Assembly: GCF_014467075.1 (NCBI RefSeq)
Contig: NZ_AP023027.1
Location: 1,429,501-1,493,500 of the forward strand
Direction: 5' to 3'
DNA from: Anaerostipes caccae L1-92
Lineage (GTDB): Bacteria; Bacillota; Clostridia; Lachnospirales; Lachnospiraceae
Length of the DNA: 64,000 nt
In this document: in pieces, positions 1-9,172 of the stretch
Position numbering within the stretch: the first letter of the stretch is position 1
Layout: the number at the start of each line of letters is the position of its first letter
Made by a program: the position numbers and the translations under genes
The notes under the pieces: generated by a model
What the model was told of the DNA's origin: nothing
Database searches by the model: none
What the model saw: the letters and a program-made list of their open reading frames with translations, nothing else

Positions 1-1
1 G

Positions 2-109
2 GGAGATAATTACAATAACAGCGAAGATTCCAGGAGTGCCGTAGTCGGCAATGTAAAAAAGACACAGATCATAGGCAAGGTCGGGATCAAATATTGGCCT
101 TTTGGATAA
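2..109 (+). CDS. lepB: Signal peptidase I, C-terminal fragment
   Basis: The first 108 bases encode the last 35 residues of a type I signal peptidase; the gene begins outside the window. The fragment opens with the conserved GDNYNNSEDSR box (family motif GDN-x2-NS-x-DSR), which forms part of the active-site region, and ends with the typical IIGKVGIKYWPFG tail. The enzyme removes signal peptides from secreted proteins at the outer face of the membrane. It lies 13 bases upstream of rbgA, and a second complete lepB follows rbgA, so two signal peptidase genes flank one GTPase gene. Family assignment is firm; the substrate split between the two copies cannot be read from sequence. Confidence 0.9.
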   Translation, partial: GDNYNNSEDSRSAVVGNVKKTQIIGKVGIKYWPFG

Positions 110-122
110 AGAAGGAGGACAC

Positions 123-977
123 ATGCAGTTTCAGTGGTACCCGGGTCATATGACCAAGGCAAAACGAATGATGCAGGAAAATATAAAGCTGATCGATATT
201 GTGATCGAACTGGTGGATGCGAGAATTCCATTCGGAAGCAGGAATCCCGATATCGACCAGCTGGCACAGAACAAATCCAGACTGATTTTATTAAACAAGA
301 CGGATCTTGCAGACAGCAGGAAGACAGAACTCTGGGAACAGTATTTTAAAGACAGGGGATTCTTTGTCGGGAAAGTCAATTCCCAAAAGGGAACCGGAGT
401 CAAAGCTGTCCAGGGCATTGTCATGGAGGCGTGCAGAGAAAAGATCGAGCGGGACCGGAAGAGGGGAATTAAGAACCGGCCTGTCCGCGCCATGATCGCG
501 GGAATCCCGAATGTAGGGAAATCTACATTTATCAACAGTCTGGCCGGAAAAGCCTGTACGAAAACCGGAAATAAACCGGGTGTGACAAAGGGCAAACAGT
601 GGATTAAACTGAATAAAAATATCGAGTTATTAGATACACCGGGGATTTTGTGGCCCAAATTTGAGGATCAGACCGTAGGCCTTCATCTGGCATTGATCGG
701 TTCTATTAAAGAAGAAATATTAAATCAGGAAGAGATGGCCATGGAACTGATCCCATTTCTGGTAAAAGAATATCCGGGTATTTTAGCGGCACGCTACCGG
801 GTTGAAGAGGACAAGAATACACTGAAAATCCTTGAACAGATCGCGGCTAACCGAAATTGTAAAGAAAAAGGCAATCAGCTGGACTATGAAAAGGCCGCAC
901 ATATCCTGCTGGAGGAGTACAGGAACGGAAAGCTTGGAAAGATCACGCTGGAAGTACCTGCTGACTATGAGGGGTAA
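123..977 (+). CDS. rbgA: Ribosome biogenesis GTPase YlqF/RbgA
   Basis: This is a 284-aa circularly permuted GTPase of the YlqF/RbgA family, which acts late in 50S ribosomal subunit assembly. The N terminus has the hallmark WYPGHMTKA motif. G4 (NKTDL, near residue 60) precedes G1 (GIPNVGKST, near residue 130) and the G3 segment (LLDTPGILWP), the order expected for permuted GTPases. I chose the ATG at 123 because AAGGAGGA sits a few bases upstream; an in-frame start at 102 would place the start before that site. It is the second gene of an operon running from lepB to pgeF. Confidence 0.95.
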   Translation: MQFQWYPGHMTKAKRMMQENIKLIDIVIELVDARIPFGSRNPDIDQLAQNKSRLILLNKTDLADSRKTELWEQYFKDRGFFVGKVNSQKGTGVKAVQGIVMEACREKIERDRKRGIKNRPVRAMIAGIPNVGKSTFINSLAGKACTKTGNKPGVTKGKQWIKLNKNIELLDTPGILWPKFEDQTVGLHLALIGSIKEEILNQEEMAMELIPFLVKEYPGILAARYRVEEDKNTLKILEQIAANRNCKEKGNQLDYEKAAHILLEEYRNGKLGKITLEVPADYEG

Positions 978-985
978 TCAAACAC

Positions 986-1540
986 ATGTCGTTTCGAATA
1001 AGGCGCAGGGCGCATCGTTTTTATTCTGAATTATGCTTCTGGGGATCCACTGTTTTTATCGCAGTTTTTGTCTCCTTTCTTATCATTACCTTTATAGGAG
1101 AGAGGACCGGGGTTTCCGGCCATTCTATGGAGCCGACGCTCCACCATATGGACAGCGTACTGGTTGACAAGCTGACTTATCGGTTCCGGGACCCGAAGCG
1201 CTTTGAAGTCGTGGTATTTCCAAATCCCGCAGACAGAAAAGAAAAGCTGGTAAAGAGAGTCATCGGAATGCCCGGGGAGACAGTGGAGATCCGCAGCGGC
1301 ACAGTCTACATCGACGGCCGGATAATATCCAGGGATTATTCCAAAGATCATATGACATTTCCCATCAATGTGGAGGGCAGCATTACCCTAAAAAAAGACG
1401 AATATTTTGTACTGGGAGATAACCGGAATAACAGCATGGACAGCAGGGACATCCGCGTGGGTCCCATATACAGGAAAGAGATACAGGGAAGGGTTGTTTT
1501 CAGGCTGTTTCCGCTCAAAGATGCGGGAAGAATCTTATAG
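986..1540 (+). CDS. lepB: Signal peptidase I (second copy)
   Basis: This 184-aa single-pass membrane protease has a short cytoplasmic N terminus, one transmembrane helix (about residues 18-38) and an extracytoplasmic catalytic domain. The nucleophile lies in SGHSMEPTL (Ser near residue 46). The general-base lysine is in KLVKRVIGMPGE, and the GDNRNNSMDSR box is near residue 140. All catalytic elements are present. It starts 9 bases after rbgA in the same operon. As the second signal peptidase within 1.5 kb it is probably a diverged paralogue of the gene cut at the left edge. Confidence 0.95.
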   Translation: MSFRIRRRAHRFYSELCFWGSTVFIAVFVSFLIITFIGERTGVSGHSMEPTLHHMDSVLVDKLTYRFRDPKRFEVVVFPNPADRKEKLVKRVIGMPGETVEIRSGTVYIDGRIISRDYSKDHMTFPINVEGSITLKKDEYFVLGDNRNNSMDSRDIRVGPIYRKEIQGRVVFRLFPLKDAGRIL

Positions 1541-1550
1541 AGAGGCACTT

Positions 1551-2198
1551 ATGACAAAACAGGAAGAAAAACGGATAGAAAAACTGAAGAAAGAAAAGCA
1601 GCGCATGTATGAGATGTTTTCTTATGAGAGAGAATATGAAAGGTATTCTCATATATGCGGGATTGACGAGGTGGGCCGGGGACCCTTTGCGGGACCCGTG
1701 GTGGCGGCGGCCGTCATTCTGCCGAGAGACTGTGATATTTTATACCTGAACGATTCCAAGAAGGTTTCACCGAAAAAGAGAGAAGCATTGTATGATGAAA
1801 TTTACGAGAAAGCTCTCGCTGTCGGAATCGGGATGGCTTCGGAAAAAGTCATAGATGAGATCAATATTTTAAATGCTACCTATGAAGCGATGAGGACGGC
1901 GGTTTCAAATCTTCCGGTCAAGCCGGATCTGCTGCTAAACGATGCGGTTACGATCCCGGGGATCGGAACAGAGCAGGTTCCGATCATCAAGGGGGATGCA
2001 AAGAGCGCTTCGATTGCGGCGGCAAGCATTGTGGCAAAGGTGACCAGAGACCGGATGATGGAAGAATACGATCAGCTTTATCCTCAATATCAGTTCGCAA
2101 AGAATAAAGGCTATGGAACAAAGGCTCATATCGAGGCGATCAAAGAGTATGGTATCTGCACACTTCACCGGAAGAGTTTTGTAAGGAAATACATATGA
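1551..2198 (+). CDS. rnhB: Ribonuclease HII
   Basis: RNase HII of 215 aa, which nicks RNA-DNA hybrids and single ribonucleotides misincorporated in DNA. The catalytic DEVGRG box, the LNDSKKVS stretch and the KGDAKSASIAAASIVAKVTRD block carry the metal-binding and active-site residues. The N terminus has a charged helical extension of about 35 residues before the catalytic core (TKQEEKRIEKLKKEKQ), common in Clostridia. I chose the ATG at 1551 because it lies just after the lepB stop; upstream in-frame codons would run inside lepB. Its stop overlaps the yraN start (ATGA), indicating translational coupling. Confidence 0.94.
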   Translation: MTKQEEKRIEKLKKEKQRMYEMFSYEREYERYSHICGIDEVGRGPFAGPVVAAAVILPRDCDILYLNDSKKVSPKKREALYDEIYEKALAVGIGMASEKVIDEINILNATYEAMRTAVSNLPVKPDLLLNDAVTIPGIGTEQVPIIKGDAKSASIAAASIVAKVTRDRMMEEYDQLYPQYQFAKNKGYGTKAHIEAIKEYGICTLHRKSFVRKYI

Positions 2199-2536
2199 AA
2201 AATCATAGAAAGACCGGTATGGAGAAGGAAGAGACTGCGTGCCGGTTTTTATTGACTCAGGGGTATGAAGTTATTGAGAGAAATTTTTATTCCCGCTATG
2301 GGGAAATTGATATTATTGCGCGGGATGGGCAGTATCTTGTGTTTGCCGAGGTGAAATACCGGCGGTCAACAGCCTTCGGATATCCAGGAGAGGCTGTTGA
2401 CCGCAGAAAACAGCAGAAGATTCATAAGACGGCGGAATATTATTTGTTTTGCCGCGGCATGTTTGACAGGCCGGCAAGATTTGATGTGGTAGAAATCATA
2501 GGAAAGAAGATCAGGGTGATAAAAAATGCATTTTAA
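2195..2536 (+). CDS. yraN: YraN family (UPF0102) endonuclease-fold protein
   Basis: A 113-aa protein of the YraN/UPF0102 family, which has a restriction-endonuclease-like fold and no settled function. The diagnostic core is YGEIDIIARDGQYLVFAEVKYR (written here as YGEIDIIA then VFAEVKYR), which supplies the D...E-x-K triad typical of PD-(D/E)XK nucleases at about residues 37-55. It overlaps rnhB by 4 bases and pgeF by 11 bases, so the three are co-translated. The rnhB-yraN pairing is common across bacteria and suggests a nucleic-acid role, but that is inference. Confidence 0.9.
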   Translation: MKNHRKTGMEKEETACRFLLTQGYEVIERNFYSRYGEIDIIARDGQYLVFAEVKYRRSTAFGYPGEAVDRRKQQKIHKTAEYYLFCRGMFDRPARFDVVEIIGKKIRVIKNAF

Positions 2537-3344
2537 GAGATCAAACGATAATCATTCCACGGTGCTGCACGAAGGGCAGGTGCCGTATCTAACGTTTAGA
2601 AAACTGGATCAGGCCGGAGTCCGCCATGGATTTTCCACCAGGATGGGAGGCATCAGTCAAGGGATGTTCTCCTCTATGAATTTAAGCTATACAAGGGGAG
2701 ACGATGAAGCCTCTGTGGATGAAAATTTCCGCAGGATCGGGCAGGCAATAGGGTTTGACGAGAAACAGCTTGTATTCTCCAATCAGATCCATGACACGAA
2801 GATCAGGAGAGTCAGGAAAGAAGACTGCGGAAAAGTCATGACCGGAATGGACGGACTGGTGACCGATGTGCCTGGAGTCCCTCTGTATACGGGATATGCG
2901 GACTGTGTACCCCTGTTCTTCTTTGATCCTGTCAAAAAAGTGGCGGCTCTGGCCCATTCCGGCTGGAAGGGTACAGTCGGACGGATCGGAGAAAAGATGG
3001 TAAAACAGATGAAAGACGGATATGGATGCCGTCCTGAGGATATTGTGGCGGCTGTCGGCCCGTCAATCTGCAGAGACTGCTATGAGGTCAGCGAAGATGT
3101 GGCAGAGCAGTTCATAAAGGAATTTTCAGCACACCCGAAAGAAGAATTTTTGGACAGGAAGGAAAATGACAAGTATCAGCTGGACCTGTGGAAGGCCAAT
3201 GAGATTATATTGACGGAAGCAGGAATTTTACAGGAGAATCTGGACATCACCGATCTCTGTACCTGCTGCAACAGCGATTACTTATTTTCTCATCGGGCAA
3301 CAAAAGGAAAACGGGGGAATTTAGGGGCATTCATTGTGCTTTGA
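2526..3344 (+). CDS. pgeF: Laccase-domain purine nucleoside phosphorylase / peptidoglycan editing factor
   Basis: This 272-aa protein belongs to the YfiH/PgeF (DUF152, multicopper polyphenol oxidase fold) family. Members use zinc for purine nucleoside phosphorolysis, and in E. coli the homologue edits peptidoglycan precursors. The metal-binding motifs are visible: a His in NQIHDT, the Cys/Asp of YADCVPLFF, AHSGWKG, and the C-terminal TCCNSDYLFSHRA. It begins 11 bases before the yraN stop and closes this operon. No clear terminator follows; a der promoter lies in the 90-base gap. Confidence 0.88.
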   Translation: MHFKRSNDNHSTVLHEGQVPYLTFRKLDQAGVRHGFSTRMGGISQGMFSSMNLSYTRGDDEASVDENFRRIGQAIGFDEKQLVFSNQIHDTKIRRVRKEDCGKVMTGMDGLVTDVPGVPLYTGYADCVPLFFFDPVKKVAALAHSGWKGTVGRIGEKMVKQMKDGYGCRPEDIVAAVGPSICRDCYEVSEDVAEQFIKEFSAHPKEEFLDRKENDKYQLDLWKANEIILTEAGILQENLDITDLCTCCNSDYLFSHRATKGKRGNLGAFIVL

Positions 3345-3357
3345 ATGTGATATAATC

Positions 3358-3386
3358 TTTACAATAGGGAAAGATTATCATATAAT
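3358..3386 (+). promoter_or_regulatory. Sigma-A type promoter for der
   Basis: TTTACA (3358-3363) is separated by 17 bases from TATAAT (3381-3386), about 48 bases upstream of the der start. A second extended -10 (TGATATAAT, ending 3356) lies just upstream, so two overlapping start sites are possible. Confidence 0.7.
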
Positions 3387-3434
3387 CAAACGGAAGTTTT
3401 AGGAAGAAAGATTCCATACAGAGAGGAAATAAAC

Positions 3435-4757
3435 ATGAGTAAACCGATAGTAGCAATCGTGGGAAGGCCGAACGTGGGGAAATCCACACTGTTCAACGCA
3501 CTTGCGGGAGAGAATATTTCAATCGTAAAAGATACACCGGGAGTGACAAGGGACAGGATCTATGCGGACATTTCCTGGCTGAATTATAATTTTACGCTGA
3601 TCGACACCGGCGGGATCGAGCCGGATTCGGGAGATGTCATCCTTTCCAGGATGAGAGAGCAGGCACAGATTGCCATTGAGACTGCAGACGTGATCATTTT
3701 TCTTGTAGATGTGAGGCAGGGACTGGTGGATGCGGACTTCCAGGTGGCGGACATGCTGAGACGGTCTCAGAAGCCGGTGGTCCTGGCAGTGAATAAAGCA
3801 GACAATTATGAGAAGTTTCTGCCGGATACCTATGAGTTTTATAATCTGGGACTGGGTGATCCACATCCGGTTTCCGCAAATTCCAAGCTTGGATTCGGTG
3901 ATCTGCTGGATGAGGTCGTGGAAAACTGTGATCCAAAGGCTCTGGAAGAGGAAGAAGATGAAAGGCCTAAGATTGCCATCATTGGAAAGCCCAATGCAGG
4001 AAAGTCTTCGATCATCAACAAAATGCTTGGTGAGGAGAGAGTCATTGTATCGGATGTTGCGGGAACGACGAGAGATGCCATTGACACGGTCATCCAGAAA
4101 AACGGAAAAGAATACGTGTTTATTGACACCGCAGGGCTCCGCCGGAAAAATAAAATCAAAGAAGATCTGGAACGTTACAGTGTCATCCGTACAGTTTCCG
4201 CAGTGGAACGGTGTGATGTGGCGGTTCTGGTCATTGACGCCACAGAAGGCATCACCGAGCAGGACGCAAAGATCGCAGGCATTGCCCATGAGAGAGGCAA
4301 GGGGATGATCATTGCGGTCAACAAATGGGATCTGGTGGAGAAAGACGACAAGACGATCTATAAGTTCACAAACAAAATCCGCGAGGTTTTGGCTTATATG
4401 TCCTATGCGGAATTGGTTTTTATTTCGGCAAAGACCGGACAGCGTTTTCCTAAGATCTTTGATATGCTGGATGCCGTTATTGAAAATCACGCTATGCGTG
4501 TCCAGACCGGAGTGCTCAACGAGATTCTGACAGAAGCAGTAGCGATGAAACAGCCGCCGTCTGACAAAGGAAAACGCCTGAAGCTCTACTATATGACACA
4601 GGTATCGGTGAAGCCCCCCACATTTGTGGTGTTTATCAATGACAGGCAGCTGATGCACTTTTCCTATACCAGATATATTGAAAACCAGATACGGAATACG
4701 TTCGGATTCCGGGGAACCCCGATCCACATCATTGCGCGGGAAAGGAAGGAGAAGTAA
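3435..4757 (+). CDS. der: Ribosome biogenesis GTPase Der (EngA)
   Basis: Der is an essential double GTPase needed for 50S subunit maturation. The 440-aa protein has two tandem G domains: the first with P loop GRPNVGKST near residue 10 and DTGGIE, the second with GKPNAGKSS near residue 180, DTAGLRRK and [11 protein letters not shown]-terminal KH-like domain follows ([11 protein letters not shown]). It is preceded by AGAGAGGAAAT and its own promoter. The stop codon overlaps the plsY start by one base, so it heads the der-plsY-gpsA-aminotransferase operon. Confidence 0.97.
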   Translation: MSKPIVAIVGRPNVGKSTLFNALAGENISIVKDTPGVTRDRIYADISWLNYNFTLIDTGGIEPDSGDVILSRMREQAQIAIETADVIIFLVDVRQGLVDADFQVADMLRRSQKPVVLAVNKADNYEKFLPDTYEFYNLGLGDPHPVSANSKLGFGDLLDEVVENCDPKALEEEEDERPKIAIIGKPNAGKSSIINKMLGEERVIVSDVAGTTRDAIDTVIQKNGKEYVFIDTAGLRRKNKIKEDLERYSVIRTVSAVERCDVAVLVIDATEGITEQDAKIAGIAHERGKGMIIAVNKWDLVEKDDKTIYKFTNKIREVLAYMSYAELVFISAKTGQRFPKIFDMLDAVIENHAMRVQTGVLNEILTEAVAMKQPPSDKGKRLKLYYMTQVSVKPPTFVVFINDRQLMHFSYTRYIENQIRNTFGFRGTPIHIIARERKEK

Positions 4758-5383
4758 TGGTCCTTTGTGTTTTTCTCTGCCTGGCCATGGGATATCTGCT
4801 GGGCTGTATTCAGACAGGATTTATTATCGGAAAAATCAATCATATCGACATCAGAGATTACGGAAGCGGTAATTCCGGAACGACAAATACACTGAGAACC
4901 CTTGGAAAGACAGCGGCACTGCTGACCTTCCTTGGGGATTCCTCAAAGGGACTCATCGCAGTCAACATTGCCAGATACATATTAATTCCCCAGTTCGGAG
5001 GAATGGCCCATGAAGCCACACTCTGGCTGGTGACCGGGTTTGCCGTGGTCATCGGGCACAATTTTCCTTTTTACCTGCATTTTAAAGGAGGGAAAGGGAT
5101 CGCTACAACAGGCGGCGTGATCTTTGCATTCGACTGGAGACTGGGACTTCTCTGTCTGCTTATTTTTTCTGTTGTGACAGGGATCAGTAAATATGTATCA
5201 CTGGGTTCTATTTGCATGGTACTGGTAATCCCGTTTATTTTATATTTCAGCAGTCCCCACGACTGGCAGCTTGTGGCGGTGGGGTGTGTGTTTACGGCTA
5301 TGGCGGTCTGGCGCCACAGGGCAAACATTGGCCGGCTCATTCACGGGACGGAAAACAAACTCGGACAGAAGGTAAAACGTTAG
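4757..5383 (+). CDS. plsY: Glycerol-3-phosphate acyltransferase PlsY
   Basis: PlsY is an integral membrane enzyme that transfers an acyl group from acyl phosphate to glycerol-3-phosphate, the first step of phospholipid synthesis. The 208-aa protein starts with a hydrophobic helix and has the conserved YGSGNSGTTNTLRTLGK loop, then GHNFPFYLHFKGGKGIAT and a C-terminal motif with RHRANIGRL. At least five hydrophobic segments are visible. It is coupled to der and is followed 9 bases later by gpsA, which makes its substrate. Confidence 0.95.
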   Translation: MVLCVFLCLAMGYLLGCIQTGFIIGKINHIDIRDYGSGNSGTTNTLRTLGKTAALLTFLGDSSKGLIAVNIARYILIPQFGGMAHEATLWLVTGFAVVIGHNFPFYLHFKGGKGIATTGGVIFAFDWRLGLLCLLIFSVVTGISKYVSLGSICMVLVIPFILYFSSPHDWQLVAVGCVFTAMAVWRHRANIGRLIHGTENKLGQKVKR

Positions 5384-5392
5384 GAGGAAACT

Positions 5393-6409
5393 ATGAAAAA
5401 GGTTAGCGTAATCGGTGCAGGAAGCTGGGGAAGTGCCCTGGCAGTTTTGCTGGCGAACAATGGACATGAAGTGACACTGTGGTCTCACGATTCCAAGGAG
5501 ATCGAGATGCTTCAGAAGGAAAGAGAGCAGAAAGACAAGCTTCCTGGAGTGAAGCTTCCGGAGAATATAAAGGTCAGCGCCGATCTTGAAGAAACTCTCA
5601 CAGGCAGAGATGTCATCGTCATGGCTGTGCCGTCTCCGGTGGTCCGTTCTATGGCAACTCGCATGGCTCCATTTATAAAAGAAGGCCAGGTCATCGTCAA
5701 TGTGGCGAAAGGGATTGAGGATGAAACCTATAAGACACTGACAGAGATCATCGAGGAGGAGATTCCGGGCGCTGTTGTCTGTGTACTCTCCGGCCCGAGC
5801 CATGCAGAGGAAGTGGGAAGAAAACTCCCGACGACCTGTGTTGTCGGTGCAAAGAAGGAAAGTGTAGCTGTAATGCTTCAGGATCTGTTTATGAATGAGG
5901 TGTTCCGTGTCTACACAAGCCCTGATATCATGGGAATTGAGCTCGGAGGAGCATTGAAGAATGTCATTGCCCTGGCTGCCGGCGTCACAGACGGCCTCGG
6001 ATACGGCGACAATACAAAAGCCGCACTGATGACCAGAGGAATCGCGGAACTTACCAGACTGGGAGCCGCTCTCGGGGGACAGATCGAGACATTTACCGGT
6101 CTGACCGGCATCGGTGACCTGATCGTTACCTGTACGAGCGTTCACAGCCGGAACAGGAAAGCCGGACTCCTGATGGGACAGGGATATTCTCCGAAAGAGG
6201 CTATGGATGAAGTCAAGATGGTCGTGGAAGGTGTCTATTCCGCCAAAGCGGCTCTCGGACTCGCAAAGCGGAATAATGTCAATGTTCCGATCATTGAGGA
6301 AGTAAACAAAGTACTCTTTGAGGAGAAAGATCCGAAAGAGGCAGTGGCAGATCTGCTCTTAAGGGAGCGCAAGAAAGAACATACAAACCTTAAATGGGAA
6401 GAAGAATAA
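5393..6409 (+). CDS. gpsA: NAD(P)-dependent glycerol-3-phosphate dehydrogenase
   Basis: GpsA reduces dihydroxyacetone phosphate to sn-glycerol-3-phosphate for phospholipid synthesis. The 338-aa protein has an N-terminal Rossmann domain (GAGSWGSALA, residues 7-16), the signature SGPSHAEEV, the catalytic lysine in GGALKNVIALAAG and the YGDNTKAALMTRG segment. A strong AGGAGG precedes the ATG. Its position after plsY places the supplier and user of glycerol-3-phosphate in one transcript. Confidence 0.96.
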   Translation: MKKVSVIGAGSWGSALAVLLANNGHEVTLWSHDSKEIEMLQKEREQKDKLPGVKLPENIKVSADLEETLTGRDVIVMAVPSPVVRSMATRMAPFIKEGQVIVNVAKGIEDETYKTLTEIIEEEIPGAVVCVLSGPSHAEEVGRKLPTTCVVGAKKESVAVMLQDLFMNEVFRVYTSPDIMGIELGGALKNVIALAAGVTDGLGYGDNTKAALMTRGIAELTRLGAALGGQIETFTGLTGIGDLIVTCTSVHSRNRKAGLLMGQGYSPKEAMDEVKMVVEGVYSAKAALGLAKRNNVNVPIIEEVNKVLFEEKDPKEAVADLLLRERKKEHTNLKWEEE

Positions 6410-6423
6410 GAAAGGACAAAGCT

Positions 6424-7692
6424 ATGGCAGAATTCGCGGAAATGTCAAAGGAAGAATTGGAACAGGCAAAGGAAGCAGCAGACAGGGATTACGAGGAACT
6501 GAAGGCCAGGAATTTAAGCCTTGATATGTCAAGGGGAAAGCCTGCGCCGTCGCAGATTGATCACGCCAACGGCATGCTGAAAGAAATGACGGACTATCAC
6601 ACAAAGGCAGGCATGGATGTGAGAAATTACGGCGTTTTGGACGGGATTCCTGAGATGAAGGAACTTTTCAGTGAACTGCTCGATATTCCGGCCGGCCAGC
6701 TGATCGTCGGAGGAAATGCAAGCCTTAACTTAATGTTTGACGCAGTGATGCGTTTGTTTGTGTTCGGAACGATGGGAGAGAAACCGTGGGGCCGGCTTGA
6801 CAAGGTGAAGTTTCTCTGCCCAAGTCCCGGCTATGATCGTCATTTTACCATCTGCGAGACTCTGGGTATCGAAATGATCCCGGTTCCTATGACCAAAGAA
6901 GGCCCGGATATGGATATGGTGGAAGAGCTTGTGGGAAGTGATACGTCCATCAAAGGTATCTGGTGCGTTCCCAAGTATTCCAATCCGCAGGGCATCTGTT
7001 ACAGCGATGAAACAGTAGACCGACTGGCTTCCATGAAGACTGCCGCGAAAGACTTCAAAATATTTTGGGACAATGCCTACGGTGTGCATCCGGTCTTTGA
7101 GGATGTGAAAGTTAAGAATATCATCGACGCATGTGAAGAAGCCGGTACAAAGAATCGTCCGTATTATTTCTTCTCTACCTCAAAGATCACCTTCCCGGGA
7201 GCCGGTGTCAGCCTGATCGCTTCCAGTGAAGAGAATATAAATGAAATCAAAAAGATCATGGGTGTCCAGACGATCGGATATGACAAAGTCAACCAGCTGC
7301 GCCACGTACAGTTCTTTCAAAATGCAGAGGGACTGAGAGCGCATATGCAGGTTTTGGCTGAGTGCATGAGGCCGAAGTTTGAAACGGTTCTCAAATACCT
7401 GAACAAAGAGCTTGCAGGAACAGGGCTCGCTGTATGGGAGGAGCCGAAAGGCGGATATTTTGTGTCCGTGGATGTATATCCGGGATGTGCAAAAGAAGTT
7501 GTACGCCTGGCAAAAGAGGCGGGAGTTGTACTCACCGGCGCAGGAGCGACTTATCCATACAAGAAGGACCCGAAGGACAGCAATTTAAGGATTGCGCCTA
7601 CATACCCTACAGTGGAAGAACTGGAACAGGCGATGGAACTGTTCTGTGTCTGTGTAAAGAAGGCAGCGCTGCATAAACTGGTCAGAGAATAG
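6424..7692 (+). CDS. PLP-dependent aminotransferase, aspartate aminotransferase-like (subgroup 1c)
   Basis: A 422-aa fold-type I aminotransferase resembling the AspT-type family (Pfam Asp_aminotransf), distinct from classical AspC. Visible features are LDMSRGKPAP near the N terminus, the VGGNASLNLMFD phosphate-binding turn, PKYSNPQGICYS, and the PLP lysine in STSKITFPGAG. I chose the ATG at 6424, which follows GAAAGGAC; an upstream in-frame start lies within gpsA. It probably interconverts aspartate/oxaloacetate with glutamate/2-oxoglutarate, though substrate specificity is inferred from family only. It ends the operon at a bidirectional terminator. Confidence 0.85.
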   Translation: MAEFAEMSKEELEQAKEAADRDYEELKARNLSLDMSRGKPAPSQIDHANGMLKEMTDYHTKAGMDVRNYGVLDGIPEMKELFSELLDIPAGQLIVGGNASLNLMFDAVMRLFVFGTMGEKPWGRLDKVKFLCPSPGYDRHFTICETLGIEMIPVPMTKEGPDMDMVEELVGSDTSIKGIWCVPKYSNPQGICYSDETVDRLASMKTAAKDFKIFWDNAYGVHPVFEDVKVKNIIDACEEAGTKNRPYYFFSTSKITFPGAGVSLIASSEENINEIKKIMGVQTIGYDKVNQLRHVQFFQNAEGLRAHMQVLAECMRPKFETVLKYLNKELAGTGLAVWEEPKGGYFVSVDVYPGCAKEVVRLAKEAGVVLTGAGATYPYKKDPKDSNLRIAPTYPTVEELEQAMELFCVCVKKAALHKLVRE

Positions 7693-7698
7693 AACATA

Positions 7699-7742
7699 AG
7701 GACTCCGGAGACGAGCATTTAAGCTTGTTCCCCGGAGTCTTT
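7699..7742. terminator. Bidirectional hairpin between aminotransferase and MATE genes
   Basis: GACTCCGG (7701-7708) pairs with CCGGAGTC (7732-7739), with T-rich flank on the plus strand and A-rich flank on the other side. The two genes converge here and the hairpin overlaps the last codons of the MATE gene. Confidence 0.65.
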
Positions 7743-9086
7743 CAGTTTGCGGTAGACAGTGAGCAGCATTGTGACATAGCAGGCGGTTCCTCCGATGAAA
7801 TTGGAGATGGGCTCTGCGATAAAAACACCGTTGACACCGAGACCGAACAGCATTGGCAGGCAGACGGTCAGGGGAAGAACAATGACGACCTTCCGGAAGA
7901 TAGAAAAGAAGATAGCCTGTCTGGACCTGTTCAGCGCGATATAGGTGGACTGGCCCGAAAACTGCAGGGACATCATGAAGATTCCAAAGAAATAAAGCTT
8001 TAAGGCGGGGACACCTTTTGCTATGATCTCCGGACTGCTGTTGAAAATATGGATAAAAAAGTGCGGTGCAAGAAGCAGGATACCCCATACAATAAAGGTG
8101 TAGCCGATGCAGGCAAGAGTCATAAACCGAATGGCTGCCTTGACTCTTTCGTACTGTTCAGCTCCGTAATTATATCCCAGAACCGGCTGGGCGCCGTTGG
8201 TAATACCGGTAACCGGCATCGTGATGACTTCCCGGATCGAATTTAAAATCGTCATGACGGTCACATAGAGATCTCCTCCATAGACCTGCAGGGTTGCGTT
8301 GCAGGCGATCTGTACGATACTGTTTGTGACCGACATCGTAAAACCGGAAAGACCGAGGGTTACGATCTGCCTGACCAGACGGAACCTTAACCTAAAGTTT
8401 TCCTTTTTCAGTTTTAGTATTGTTTTTCTGCCGGCGAGAAAGAGGAGGACCCATACAGAGGAAACAAACTGGGAAATGACGGTTGCGAGAGCCGCTCCCC
8501 TGACACCCAGCTGCAGGATAAAGATAAAAACAGGATCTAATATAATATTTAAGACGGCGCCGATTAAAACTGTCAGCATCCCGGTTCTTGCAAAACCCTG
8601 AGAGTTTATGAAGCTGTTCATACCAAGGCCGATCATCACAAAAACAGATCCCAGAAGATAGATCGTGATGTAGCTGTCTGCATAGGGAAATGTAGCTTCG
8701 CTCGCTCCGAATGCATAAATAATCGGTTTTTTAAAAATGAGGATTACAGCCGTGAGCAGAAGGCCCAGGAGAATCAGAAGGAAAAAAGAATTTCCCATGA
8801 TCTCCTCGGCCTTTTTTTGATTTCCTTTTCCGCGTTCTATGGAACAAAGAGGAGCACCTCCCATGCCGATCAGATTGGCAAATGCCATGATGATCGTAAT
8901 AATCGGAAAGGTAATGCCCACACCTCCCAGGGCGAGAGCGGCATCTGTTCCCATTCTTCCGATATAGATACGGTCAACAATACTGTACAGTACGTTGATC
9001 AGCTGAGCCAGAGTCATAGGTACAGCAAGGTTTATGATGTTTTTTGTGACGCTTCCTTTTGTAAAATCATTCTTAGTTTTTTCCAT
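7719..9086 (-). CDS. MATE family efflux transporter
   Basis: A multidrug-and-toxin-extrusion family transporter of 455 aa with twelve predicted hydrophobic segments in two homologous halves. The N-terminal half carries PMTLAQLINVLYSIVDRIYIG and the second half SGFTMSVTNSIVQIACN, the usual paired helices. Such proteins export cationic compounds in exchange for Na+ or H+; the substrate is unknown. I prefer the ATG at 9086 (MEKTKNDF); a TTG at 9116 would add ten residues. It is the only minus-strand gene in the first 13 kb and is divergent from the alpha-galactoside operon. Confidence 0.9.
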   Translation of the reverse strand: MEKTKNDFTKGSVTKNIINLAVPMTLAQLINVLYSIVDRIYIGRMGTDAALALGGVGITFPIITIIMAFANLIGMGGAPLCSIERGKGNQKKAEEIMGNSFFLLILLGLLLTAVILIFKKPIIYAFGASEATFPYADSYITIYLLGSVFVMIGLGMNSFINSQGFARTGMLTVLIGAVLNIILDPVFIFILQLGVRGAALATVISQFVSSVWVLLFLAGRKTILKLKKENFRLRFRLVRQIVTLGLSGFTMSVTNSIVQIACNATLQVYGGDLYVTVMTILNSIREVITMPVTGITNGAQPVLGYNYGAEQYERVKAAIRFMTLACIGYTFIVWGILLLAPHFFIHIFNSSPEIIAKGVPALKLYFFGIFMMSLQFSGQSTYIALNRSRQAIFFSIFRKVVIVLPLTVCLPMLFGLGVNGVFIAEPISNFIGGTACYVTMLLTVYRKLKDSGEQA

Positions 9087-9172
9087 ACTCGGATACAGCC
9101 TCGTTTCTCCAAACAATCTTTGGTAAAAAGTATAGCATGTTTTCCGGATAAATAGAATCTTGAATAAAATAA

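Noticed and set aside
3519-4727. A 402-codon open frame antisense to der
   Set aside because: It lies entirely within a well supported essential gene and has no recognisable domain or ribosome binding site; long antisense frames arise from codon bias. The same applies to the antisense frame at 5240-6145.
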